Shown here piece after piece: positions 31,574 to 40,220 of a DNA stretch of 64,000 nt. Position numbers and translations under genes: made by a program. Numbering within the stretch: position 1 is the stretch's first letter; each line of letters begins with the position of its first letter. The notes below the pieces were generated by a model. The model was not told the origin of the DNA. It was given only the letters and a program-made list of their open reading frames with translations, and did no database searches. Source of the DNA: Microbacterium sp. (GTDB lineage Bacteria; Actinomycetota; Actinomycetes; Actinomycetales; Microbacteriaceae); assembly GCF_026393345.1 (NCBI RefSeq), contig NZ_JAPLAI010000052.1, positions 1-64,000 of the forward strand, given 5' to 3'.

Positions 31574-34150
31574 ATGCCCGATAAGAAACGGACAGCCAGC
31601 GGTGTGCTCTCGGGCCTCCTCGGCCTTGTGGGTCTCAGTGCCGTCGCCGGCGTGTTGATCACCGCCACTGTCACTCCGGCCATCGCCGTCACCGGCGCCG
31701 CGGCCTCCAGCGCCATCAAGATGTTCGACGATCTGCCGAGCGTCCTCGAGATCGACGAGCTGATGCAGCCGACGACGCTCTACTACTCGGATGGGGCGAC
31801 GCCGCTCGCGACGTTCTACGACCAGAACCGGTCGCCCGTCGGGTTCGATCAGGTCGCGCCGGTCATGTACGACGCCATCCTCTCCAGCGAGGACCCGCGG
31901 TTCTATGAGCACGGCGGCGTCGACCTCATCGGCACGACGCGCGCCGTGCTGTCGAACGTCAAGGGCGGCGGCAGCACCCAGGGCGGGTCATCGATCAGCC
32001 AGCAGTACGTCAAGAACATCCTGATCCAGCAGTGCGAGTGGAACGCCACCACCGACGAGGACCGCCAGGACTGCTTCATCAAGGCGACCGAGTCCAGCGG
32101 CACCGAGGGTATCGAGCGCAAGCTCCAGGAGATGCGCTACGCGATCTCGCTGGAGCAGCAGTACTCGAAGAACGACATCCTGCTCGGCTACCTCAACATC
32201 GCGAACTTCGGCGGCACGACGTACGGCGTCGACGCCGCCGCGCGCTACTACTTCGGCGTCCCCGCCACCGACCTGAGTCTCTCGCAGGCCGCCGTGCTCG
32301 CCGGCATCGTGCAGAACCCGAACACGTACCGCATCGACCTCCCCGGTGGCACCACCACCTATGAGGACGGCACGGCTGCGAACGGGGCCGACGACGGGTA
32401 CGCCCTCACCAAGAAGCGCCAGACCTACGTGCTCGGCCGCCTGCTCGACGACGGCAAGATCACCCAGGAGCAGCACGACGCCGCGGTCGCCGAGCCGATC
32501 ACCCCGAACATCACCCCGGCCTCCCAGGGCTGCGCGGCCAGCTCCGCCCCGTACTTCTGCCAGTACGTGGTGTCGGTCATCAAGAACGACGCGGCCTTCG
32601 GCGCGACCCCGGACGAGCGCCAGGTGGCGCTGCGTCGTGGTGGCCTCAAGATCACCACCACGCTCGACGTGAACCTGCAGAACTCCGCCGCGGGCACCAT
32701 GGCCGAGTACGCGCCGACCTCGGTCGCCGGAATGGACTTCGGTGCGGCGAGCACGAATATCGAGACGACGACCGGCCGCATCCTGTCGATCACGCAGAAC
32801 ACCTTGTTCAGCGAGAGTGCCGCGGCCGTCGGCGACCCGAACTACTCATCGCTGGTCTACGCCGGCGATCTCGCCTACGGCGGATCCCGCGGCTTCAACG
32901 CCGGCTCGACGTTCAAGATCTTCACCCTCGTGAATTGGCTGGAATCCGGTCACTCCGTCAACGAGTCGCTCAACGGTGTCAACCGCGTCTTCAAGCGGAT
33001 GAAGAACTCGTGTACGGGCGACTGGGTGAACGTCGCCAACGAGAAGATCGGCAACTTCAACGGCCAGGGCGGTTTCCGCGGCACCGTGATGCAGTTCACG
33101 GCGCAGTCGCTGAACTCCGGCTATCTCGCCATGGCGGAGAAGCTCGACCTCTGCGGCATCGCCAAGGATGTCAAGAAGATGGGCGTGACCCTCGCCACCG
33201 GTGAGGACATCACGATGCAGTACGCGAACGAGGTGATCGGCTCGGATGCGGTCTCCCCCATCGCCATGGCCGGCGCCTTCGCGACCGTGGCCAACAACGG
33301 TATCTACTGCCAGCCCCAGGCCATCGACCGGGTGACGGATGCCGACGGCAACGACCTGCCGGAGAAGGTCCCGGCGCGAGCCTGCACGCAGGTCATCGAC
33401 CCGGCCGTGGCGGCGACGGCGGCCTACGCCCTGAAGGGTGTCATGTCCAGCGGCGGCACCGGCAGCCAGGCGAACCCCGGCGACGGCACGCAGCTGATCG
33501 GTAAGACGGGTACGCACGAACAGTCGCAGACCTGGATGATCGAGTCGTCGACGGCTGTCACGACGGCGGTCTGGGTGGGCAACTCCAACGGCGCCGCGGC
33601 GCTGTCGAAGAACTACGCCAACGGGACGGCCCTGTCGAACCTGCGATACGGCATCGCGCGCAACATCCAGCGCACCGCGAACGAGCTCTACCCGGGCGGC
33701 GGGTTCCCGAACCCGGACACCAACCTGACGAAGGTCGTCTACGTCGACCTGCCGAGCGTGGTCGGTCTGCCGCTCGACCAGGCGCAGCAGACGCTCGAGG
33801 GCGCCGGGTTCACGGTCACCGTCGGCGACCCGGTGGACTCCGACCTGGCGACGAACCTCGTCGCCGCCCAGGATCCCGGCGCCGGCAAGGTGGTCAGCGA
33901 CACCACCGTGACGCTGCATCCCAGCAACGGGCAGGGCGGGACGGTCCCCGCGGTCAGCGGCACCGTGCAAAGCGCACAGTCGCAGCTGAATGGCGCAGGC
34001 TTCTCGAACGTGGCACTCGGCACCTGCACGCCCGATGCCACCTTGAACGGCAATGACACCAAGGCGCTCGGCACCGATCCCGCCGCGGGGACGATGACCA
34101 ACAAGGCGACCACGCAGGTGCGCATCAACTACGCCAAGAAGGACTGCTGA
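31574..34150 (+). CDS. Bifunctional penicillin-binding protein with PASTA domains
   Basis: The 858-residue class A PBP makes and cross-links peptidoglycan. It has one N-terminal membrane helix, a GT51 glycosyltransferase domain (EDPRFYEHGGVD about 99-110; GGSSISQQ about 137-144), a transpeptidase domain with SxxK in GSTFKIF (about 443-449) and KTGTHEQSQTW (about 643), and two C-terminal PASTA repeats (about 725-790 and 795-855). PASTA domains sense muropeptides or beta-lactams. ATG 31574 fits the -10 at 31561. The metallophosphoesterase follows after 3 nt. Confidence 0.94.
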   Translation: MPDKKRTASGVLSGLLGLVGLSAVAGVLITATVTPAIAVTGAAASSAIKMFDDLPSVLEIDELMQPTTLYYSDGATPLATFYDQNRSPVGFDQVAPVMYDAILSSEDPRFYEHGGVDLIGTTRAVLSNVKGGGSTQGGSSISQQYVKNILIQQCEWNATTDEDRQDCFIKATESSGTEGIERKLQEMRYAISLEQQYSKNDILLGYLNIANFGGTTYGVDAAARYYFGVPATDLSLSQAAVLAGIVQNPNTYRIDLPGGTTTYEDGTAANGADDGYALTKKRQTYVLGRLLDDGKITQEQHDAAVAEPITPNITPASQGCAASSAPYFCQYVVSVIKNDAAFGATPDERQVALRRGGLKITTTLDVNLQNSAAGTMAEYAPTSVAGMDFGAASTNIETTTGRILSITQNTLFSESAAAVGDPNYSSLVYAGDLAYGGSRGFNAGSTFKIFTLVNWLESGHSVNESLNGVNRVFKRMKNSCTGDWVNVANEKIGNFNGQGGFRGTVMQFTAQSLNSGYLAMAEKLDLCGIAKDVKKMGVTLATGEDITMQYANEVIGSDAVSPIAMAGAFATVANNGIYCQPQAIDRVTDADGNDLPEKVPARACTQVIDPAVAATAAYALKGVMSSGGTGSQANPGDGTQLIGKTGTHEQSQTWMIESSTAVTTAVWVGNSNGAAALSKNYANGTALSNLRYGIARNIQRTANELYPGGGFPNPDTNLTKVVYVDLPSVVGLPLDQAQQTLEGAGFTVTVGDPVDSDLATNLVAAQDPGAGKVVSDTTVTLHPSNGQGGTVPAVSGTVQSAQSQLNGAGFSNVALGTCTPDATLNGNDTKALGTDPAAGTMTNKATTQVRINYAKKDC

Positions 34151-34153
34151 GGC

Positions 34154-35092
34154 TTGACCTCGACACGTCCGTCAACGGTCGCCCTCGGTGCACTCGGTGC
34201 GCTGGGGGCGATCGGCGTGGGCGCCGCCGTCTGGGGCATCGGAATCGAGCGTCACCTCTACACGATCCGCCGGCACACCCTGGCGATCCTGCCCGAGGGC
34301 GCCACGCCATTGCGGGTGCTCCACCTCTCCGACGCCCACATGGCGCCGTGGCAGCGCGGCAAGCAGGAGTGGATCGCCTCCCTCGCCGACCTGCAGCCAG
34401 ACCTCGTCGTCAACACCGGCGACAACCTCGGCCACGCCGGGGGCCTCGACGGCATCCGGCGCGCCCTCTCCCCCTTCGCCGGAGTGCCGGGGCTGTACGT
34501 CCACGGCTCGAACGACGTGTCCGCCCCGTCGCCGCGCAACCCGTTCCGCTACTTCCAGGGCCCGTCGAAGATCCGCCGGGAGGAGACCGCGCTCGACACC
34601 GGCGCGCTCGACCGGTTCCTCACCGACGACCTCGGCTGGCACGACCTCGACAATGCGGCAGCGACCCTGGATGCGGGAGGCCTCCGGATCGAGGCGTTCG
34701 GCGTCGACGATGCGCACCGCCACTGGGATGACCTGGGCGCCCTCCCGCCGCTCCGCGAGGCACAGCGCACCGCCGGCACCGCCGACCTCGTCGTGGGCGT
34801 CACCCACGCTCCCTATGTGCGCGTGCTCGACCGGTTCACCGATCTCGGCGCAGACGTGCTGTTCGCCGGGCACACACACGGCGGCCAGGTCCGGGTGCCG
34901 CTGTCGCCGAAAGCCCTCGTCGCCAACTGCGACATCCCGCTCGACCAGGCCCGCGGCCTCAGCACTTGGGAGCATGAAGGCCGACGTGTGCCGCTGAACG
35001 TGAGCGCCGGCATCGGGCATTCGATCTACGCCCCGGTGCGTTTCGGCTGCCGCCCGGAGGCGTCGCTGCTGCTGCTCGTCCCGGCGCGCTGA
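34154..35092 (+). CDS. Membrane-linked metallophosphoesterase (YkuE/YaeI-like)
   Basis: The 312-residue protein begins at TTG 34154, 3 nt after the PBP stop, and has a hydrophobic N-terminal helix (about 10-30). Metal-binding motifs are LHLSDAHM (about 56-63), NTGDNLGH (about 93-100), GSND (about 117) and FAGHTHGGQVR (about 238-248), a complete calcineurin-type set. Homologues act on cell-envelope or phospholipid substrates. It is co-transcribed with the PBP, as often seen in actinobacteria. No other start with a better site is present. Confidence 0.88.
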   Translation: MTSTRPSTVALGALGALGAIGVGAAVWGIGIERHLYTIRRHTLAILPEGATPLRVLHLSDAHMAPWQRGKQEWIASLADLQPDLVVNTGDNLGHAGGLDGIRRALSPFAGVPGLYVHGSNDVSAPSPRNPFRYFQGPSKIRREETALDTGALDRFLTDDLGWHDLDNAAATLDAGGLRIEAFGVDDAHRHWDDLGALPPLREAQRTAGTADLVVGVTHAPYVRVLDRFTDLGADVLFAGHTHGGQVRVPLSPKALVANCDIPLDQARGLSTWEHEGRRVPLNVSAGIGHSIYAPVRFGCRPEASLLLLVPAR

Positions 35093-35194
35093 CCCGCCGC
35101 ATCCTCTCCTCCCCAGCTCCCGCAGTCGCCCCCACTGTCCACCGGTTCGCCCGATTTCGTGGGCCGGTGAGGCCGCTCCCGCAGGCTCGGGCGC

Positions 35195-37786
35195 ATGAAA
35201 CGTGCCCTCATCAGCCTCCTGGTCCTGGCCGCCGTGATCGTCGGCGGCATCGTGCTCACTCAGCCCGCCCGCGCCGCATCCCCCGGCGTGGGATTCGGCA
35301 CCTGGGCGCCGACGTCCGCCTACGGCTGGCACGGCTCGATGATCGTCGGCGGCGTGCACACCTACTGCATCTTCCCTGGCCGGCCGCTGCCGACGGGAGA
35401 GAGCCAGGATCGGGGCGTGTCGTTCGATGCCGCCGGGATCGACCCGCAGCGGCTCACCGCGATCAACATGCTGGTGTCCACATACGGACAGACCGACGAC
35501 CCGGTGCAGGCCGCGAGCGTCGGCTGGGCGGTGAAGGCGATCGCGAACTGGAACGAGACACTGCACCACTTCGGCTACCCCGGTGACACGCTGCAGGGCG
35601 CTATCCACTGGACGTTCTCGGCGCTGGCGCCGGAGCACGATCAGGCGGTGCAGAACCTCGCCGCGGCCTATTACACCGAGGCGATGGGGATGCCGGCGGG
35701 GGCAGCATCCGGCTCGGGATCGCTGGTGTTCACGACGCAGGCGGATGACCCCTCGCACGGCACGGTGACGGTGAATGCCGACGTGCCCGGCGCGCGCGGC
35801 ACCGTCAGCCTCGTGAACGCGGTCTTCGCCGACACCGGTTCGGCCAGCCGCGACGATGCGACCACCGGCGCGGTGTACGACATCGTCGGGTCGCCGCCGC
35901 CGGGTGAGACGTCGTACACGGTCAGCGGGTCCGGCACGCTGCGCGCCGGTCTCCTGCCCGCCGTGCACCACTTCGTCACGCCGGGCGGGCAGGACACTGC
36001 CGGACCGGGCGGCTCGCTGGAGTTCCCCATCGAAGGTCACGACTCGGCCCCGCGGGACACCGTGTTCGCCCCGCAGGTGACCACACAGGTCGTCTCGCGG
36101 TACACCCCGGGCGGCGCCTATGTCGACGACGTGACCTTCGCGAGCGCCCGCGGCGCCTGGGCCCGCACCACCGACGGCGGGTATCTGCCGATCACCGCGA
36201 CCGCGACGGTGTACCGCACCACCACAGAGCCCGTGCTGGCCGACCGCGTGCCGGCCGATGCCGAGGACGTCGGCACCCTCACCCTGACCACGGATGCGGC
36301 GAGCGGACCCACGGTGCCGTACCGGGTGGAATCCCCCTGGCCGCTGCCCGGGCCGGGCTTCTACACCGCGGTGTGGCGGATCGACCGTGCCGCCCAGTCC
36401 GCGGCGACGCAGGAGACCCTGGACGAGGGCTACACCTGGGTGGAACGGTTCGGCGAGGTCAGTCAGGTGACCCTCGTGACCGCGGTCTCGTCCGCAGCAG
36501 AGCCGACGGTGGCGCTCGGCGCGACGATGAGCGACGTCGTGGTGGTCGAGGGTGCGGTTCCCACCCGTGGCCTGGACATCACCACGGAGGTGTACCGCGT
36601 CCCCGACCAGAGCGCGGCCGCGGATGCCTGCACCGCGGAGAACCGGGTGTGGAGCGCCGCACCGGTGCGGATCACCGCCCCCGGCTCCACCGCGTTCACG
36701 GCGCCCGTGGTGCCCGACTTCGGCACCTACGTGTGGCGCGAGCGGGCCAGCGACGCCGACGGCGTGCTCGTCCACGAGGGCGCCTGCGGGGTGCCGAGCG
36801 AAACCACGCAGGCCCCGCAGCCCACCGTGACGACGCAGGCACAGGCCACGGTCGGGCTCGGCGGCGAGACGACCGACACCGCCACCGTCACCGGCCCCCT
36901 CCCCGTCACCGGGCTGACCGAGCTCACCTTCGAGGTGTACCGGTCCGCGGGCGGCGAGCCGGCTGCCTCCTGCACGCCGGAGTCGCTCGTCACGACCACC
37001 TCCCCGGTAGGCGTGACTGCCGCGGGCGACACCCCCTCGCCCGCGGTGCGACTGCACGAACCGGGCACGTACTTCTGGATCGAGTACCTCTGGCACACAC
37101 CCGCCGACGGCGAACGGCGTCTCCTCGCACAGGGGGCCTGCGGCCAGCCGAACGAGACCACCGTCGTCGAGCAGCCGTCGGTCGTCACCACCGCCGACGA
37201 GCACGCCGGCGTCGAATCCGCCTACGGCGACAACGCGGCCGTCTCGGGCCTCGGCGAGGGCGTCGACGCCGAGCTGGTGTTCTCCGTCTTCCATGTCGAA
37301 GAGGGCGCATCCCCGGTGTGCACCGACGAGAACCTGGAGATCCGCACCGCCGGGGTCCCGGTGACCGCATCCGGGGCGTATCGCTCCCCCGACGTCCGTT
37401 CGGCGTCGACGGGCGTCAAGCTGTGGATCGCCGAACTCCGCTACCGCGCGACGCCCGACGCCGAGTGGGTCGTCGTCCACCGAGGCGGATGCGGCGAGGC
37501 GGGCGAGACGACGCGGGTCGAGGTGCTCGCCGTCACGGGCCCGGATTCGGCGACCGTCGTTCGCCTGGGCGCGGCCGGCGGCCTCACCACGCTCCTGATC
37601 GGCGGGATCCTCGTCGCCGCGGCCCGCCGACGGCGGGGAACGCGACCGCGGACACACACGCAGACGCACACGGAGACGGCCCTGCCGCACCCGGCGCTCG
37701 GTTCCCTCCCCACGCTGACCCGTCGCGACGCGCGCCGCGACACACGGCGGCCGTCTCGATTCGGCACTGGGGCCAGAACCGGCTAG
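35195..37786 (+). CDS. Cell-wall surface protein with LAXTG (sortase E type) anchor signal
   Basis: The 863-residue protein has a signal peptide (cleavage after ARAAS, about 27), an N-terminal region of about 150 residues (HTYCIFPGRPLPTG, then QAASVGWAVKAIANW), which may resemble thioester domains of surface adhesins, and several Ig-like repeats of 110-120 residues (about 300-760), each with a TCTAEN-like Cys pair (DACTAENRVWS, ASCTPESLVTT, PVCTDENLEI). The sorting signal is LAVTGPD (about 770), followed by a hydrophobic helix and RRRRG. LAXTG is the class E sortase motif. A long polar tail of about 50 residues after the basic cluster is unusual. tRNA-Pro follows within 20 nt. Confidence 0.85.
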   Translation: MKRALISLLVLAAVIVGGIVLTQPARAASPGVGFGTWAPTSAYGWHGSMIVGGVHTYCIFPGRPLPTGESQDRGVSFDAAGIDPQRLTAINMLVSTYGQTDDPVQAASVGWAVKAIANWNETLHHFGYPGDTLQGAIHWTFSALAPEHDQAVQNLAAAYYTEAMGMPAGAASGSGSLVFTTQADDPSHGTVTVNADVPGARGTVSLVNAVFADTGSASRDDATTGAVYDIVGSPPPGETSYTVSGSGTLRAGLLPAVHHFVTPGGQDTAGPGGSLEFPIEGHDSAPRDTVFAPQVTTQVVSRYTPGGAYVDDVTFASARGAWARTTDGGYLPITATATVYRTTTEPVLADRVPADAEDVGTLTLTTDAASGPTVPYRVESPWPLPGPGFYTAVWRIDRAAQSAATQETLDEGYTWVERFGEVSQVTLVTAVSSAAEPTVALGATMSDVVVVEGAVPTRGLDITTEVYRVPDQSAAADACTAENRVWSAAPVRITAPGSTAFTAPVVPDFGTYVWRERASDADGVLVHEGACGVPSETTQAPQPTVTTQAQATVGLGGETTDTATVTGPLPVTGLTELTFEVYRSAGGEPAASCTPESLVTTTSPVGVTAAGDTPSPAVRLHEPGTYFWIEYLWHTPADGERRLLAQGACGQPNETTVVEQPSVVTTADEHAGVESAYGDNAAVSGLGEGVDAELVFSVFHVEEGASPVCTDENLEIRTAGVPVTASGAYRSPDVRSASTGVKLWIAELRYRATPDAEWVVVHRGGCGEAGETTRVEVLAVTGPDSATVVRLGAAGGLTTLLIGGILVAAARRRRGTRPRTHTQTHTETALPHPALGSLPTLTRRDARRDTRRPSRFGTGARTG

Positions 37787-37804
37787 ACTCGGAGGGTTGT
37801 TTCA

Positions 37805-37878
<74 letters not shown>

Positions 37879-37884
37879 CGCGAT

Positions 37885-37912
37885 GAGGCTCCGCCTGAGG
37901 GCGGAGCCTTTC
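37885..37912 (+). terminator. Intrinsic terminator of tRNA-Pro
   Basis: GGCTCCGCC (37887-37895) pairs with GGCGGAGCC (37900-37908) across a 4-nt loop and is followed by TTTC, a short U tract. It sits 8 nt after the tRNA. Confidence 0.8.
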
Positions 37913-37959
37913 GCATATTCGGATGTATCGGCCCACGCCTTCAGCACACGGGAGCCCGC

Positions 37960-38727
37960 ATGACCGCTTCACCGAAGCTCGTCGCCTTCGATCTGGATGA
38001 CACACTCGCCCCGTCGAAGCAACCGGTGGATCCGCGCATGGCGCGGCTGCTGCTCGATCTCGCGGCGCGGGTCGAGGTCGCCATCATCTCCGGTGGACAA
38101 CTCGCCCAGTTCACCAGCCAGGTCGTCGACCGTCTCCCCGATGCCTCGGCGGAGTTGCTGTCGCATCTGCATCTGCTTCCCACCTGCGGCACCCAGTACT
38201 ACCGGATCGATCCGGACGGCATCCGCACGGTCTACGCCCATGCCCTCTCCGACGATGAGAAGACCCGCGCCCTCACGGCCGTCGAAGAAGAGGCGCGGCG
38301 GCTGGGCCTCTGGGCCGAGCAGACCTGGGGGCCGATCCTCGAGGACCGGGGCTCCCAGATCACCTTCTCCGCCCTCGGCCAGCAGGCCCCCCTCGACGCC
38401 AAGATCGCCTGGGACCCCACCGGTGAGAAGAAGAATGCCCTCCGTGAGGCCGTCGCCGCCCGCATCCCGGACCTCGAGGTCCGATCCGGCGGCTCCACGA
38501 GCGTCGACATCACCCACCGCGGGATCGACAAGGCCTATGGCATGCAGCGTCTCGCCGAGCAGACCGGGCTGAGCCTGGACGACATGCTCTTCGTCGGCGA
38601 CCGCCTCGACCCGGACGGCAACGACTACCCCGTGCTCGCCCTGGGCGTCGCCTGCCACGCGGTCGACGGGTGGGAAGACACCGCCGACTACCTCGACACG
38701 CTCATCCCCACCCTGCCTGTCCGCTAG
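37960..38727 (+). CDS. HAD-superfamily hydrolase (IIB/Cof-like)
   Basis: The 255-residue protein has the HAD motifs: FDLDDTL with the nucleophile and acid Asp (about 8-14), SGGQ (about 46), and GDRLDPDGND with the metal-binding Asp (about 209-218). The cap between them (HLLPTCGTQYYRID region) is of the IIB type found in sugar phosphatases and phosphomannomutase-like enzymes. Substrate unknown; trehalose-6-P or mannosyl-phosphates are possible. It follows tRNA-Pro and lies 19 nt from the DUF1295 gene. Confidence 0.88.
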   Translation: MTASPKLVAFDLDDTLAPSKQPVDPRMARLLLDLAARVEVAIISGGQLAQFTSQVVDRLPDASAELLSHLHLLPTCGTQYYRIDPDGIRTVYAHALSDDEKTRALTAVEEEARRLGLWAEQTWGPILEDRGSQITFSALGQQAPLDAKIAWDPTGEKKNALREAVAARIPDLEVRSGGSTSVDITHRGIDKAYGMQRLAEQTGLSLDDMLFVGDRLDPDGNDYPVLALGVACHAVDGWEDTADYLDTLIPTLPVR

Positions 38728-38746
38728 CGCCGCTACAGTGACGAGC

Positions 38747-39589
38747 ATGGATCTCGTTGCTCTCTCCATCGTGATCGCGATCGCCGTCGCGACCTGCGTC
38801 GCCTGCTGGCTGCTCTCGATCATCACGAAGGACACGTCCTGGGTCGACCGGATCTGGTCGATCGTGCCGGTCGCGTACGTCTGGGTCTTCGCCGGCGTCG
38901 GCATCGCCGCCGGGGTGGATGCCACCCGCCTGATCGTGATGGCTGTCCTCGTCACGCTGTGGGGCGCCCGGCTGACGTTCAACTTCGCCCGCAAGGGCGG
39001 CTACACCGGTATGGAGGACTACCGGTGGGCGATCCTGCGCGCGCGGATGACGCCGGGGCAGTTCCAGGCCTTCAACGTGTTCTTCATCGTCATCTACCAG
39101 AACCTGCTGCTCGTGCTCATCACGCTGCCGACGCTCGTCGCACTGCAGCATCCCACGCCGTTCGGGGTCTGGGACGCGGTGTTCACCGTCCTGTTCCTCG
39201 CGTTCCTCGTGGGCGAGTTCGTGGCCGACCAGCAGCAGTGGGCTTTCCATCAGGCCAAACAGCGCGCGGGTGGGCACCTGGAACCCGGCTTCGTCACGAC
39301 AGGGCTGTTCCGCTTCAGCCGGCATCCGAACTTCTTCTTCGAGCAGGCGCAGTGGTGGATGATCTACGCGCTCGGGGCGGTCGCCGCATCCGGCGCGGGC
39401 CTCTGGGGCGGCGTGCTGAACGCCTCCATCGTGGGTGCGGTGCTGCTGACCGTGCTGTTCATCGGGTCGACGATCTTCACCGAGTCGATCTCCGCCGCCA
39501 AGTACCCGGCGTACGCGGAGTACCGGCGCCGCACGTCGATGCTGGTGCCGCTCCCCCCGCGCCGGGTAGCGCAGGACGCCACCGCCTGA
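38747..39589 (+). CDS. DUF1295 membrane protein (steroid 5-alpha-reductase-like)
   Basis: The 280-residue protein has about seven membrane segments and ends with the DUF1295/steroid-reductase signature FRFSRHPNFFFEQAQWW (about 185-202) and YRRRTSMLVPLPPR. The family includes reductases of lipids or sterol-like compounds using NADPH; the actual substrate is unknown. I choose ATG 38747 rather than GTG 38738 because TACAGT (38734-38739) ends 7 nt before it and would overlap the upstream GTG. Confidence 0.88.
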   Translation: MDLVALSIVIAIAVATCVACWLLSIITKDTSWVDRIWSIVPVAYVWVFAGVGIAAGVDATRLIVMAVLVTLWGARLTFNFARKGGYTGMEDYRWAILRARMTPGQFQAFNVFFIVIYQNLLLVLITLPTLVALQHPTPFGVWDAVFTVLFLAFLVGEFVADQQQWAFHQAKQRAGGHLEPGFVTTGLFRFSRHPNFFFEQAQWWMIYALGAVAASGAGLWGGVLNASIVGAVLLTVLFIGSTIFTESISAAKYPAYAEYRRRTSMLVPLPPRRVAQDATA

Positions 39590-39592
39590 GGC

Positions 39593-40216
39593 TCAGCCGA
39601 GCCGGCCGCCGGACTCGCGCAGATAGCAGTCGGCGCACATCGACTCGTAGGTGACGGTGTCGGCGCTGAGCTCGTCGATGGCGATCTGGTCGCCGTCGAA
39701 GACGAACCGGCCACCCACCAGCCGCGCGTTGAACAGCGCCTTCCGGCCGCAGCGGCAGATGGTCTTGAGCTCTTCGAGACTGTGCGCGAGCTCCATCAGC
39801 CGCTCCGAGCCGGGGAACGCCCGGGTGCGGAAGTCGGTGCGGATCCCGTAGGCGAGCACCGGGACGCCGTCCAGCACCACGATCCGCAGCAGGTCGTCTA
39901 CCTGTTCGCGGGTGAGGAACTGCGCCTCATCGATGAGAAGGCAGGCGACGTCCGTCGTGTCGTCGGCTGCCGCATCCCGGACGGACTGCCGGTTGCGCGC
40001 GAACAGCTCACGCAGTCCCGCAGCCGGCGGAATGAGGAAGTCGACTTCCCGGCTCACGCCGAGGCGGCTCGAGATGTGCTCGGCTCCCTTGGTGTCGATC
40101 TCGGGCTTCGCGAGGAGGACGTGCTGGCCCCGCTCCTCGTAGTTGTACGCCGCCTGCAGCAGCGACGTCGACTTACCCGAGTTCATCGCGCCGTAGCGGA
40201 AGTAGAGCTTGGCCAC
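39593..40216 (-). CDS. tdk: Thymidine kinase
   Basis: The 207-residue enzyme salvages thymidine to dTMP. The P-loop GAMNSGKST is at about 8-16, the lid/substrate residues are in LLIDEAQFLT (about 90-99), and the Zn-binding Cys pairs are CRCG (about 152-155) and CADC (about 195). It is type II (bacterial). GTG 40216 lies 4 nt after the mqo stop, so the two genes may be co-transcribed. Confidence 0.93.
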   Translation of the reverse strand: MAKLYFRYGAMNSGKSTSLLQAAYNYEERGQHVLLAKPEIDTKGAEHISSRLGVSREVDFLIPPAAGLRELFARNRQSVRDAAADDTTDVACLLIDEAQFLTREQVDDLLRIVVLDGVPVLAYGIRTDFRTRAFPGSERLMELAHSLEELKTICRCGRKALFNARLVGGRFVFDGDQIAIDELSADTVTYESMCADCYLRESGGRLG

Positions 40217-40220
40217 AGGC

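Noticed and set aside
34172..37690. 1172-codon open frame on the minus strand
   Set aside because: It spans two well-supported plus-strand genes (metallophosphoesterase, surface protein) plus their spacer, and its translation is Arg/Gly/His low complexity. It is a shadow of GC-rich codon use.
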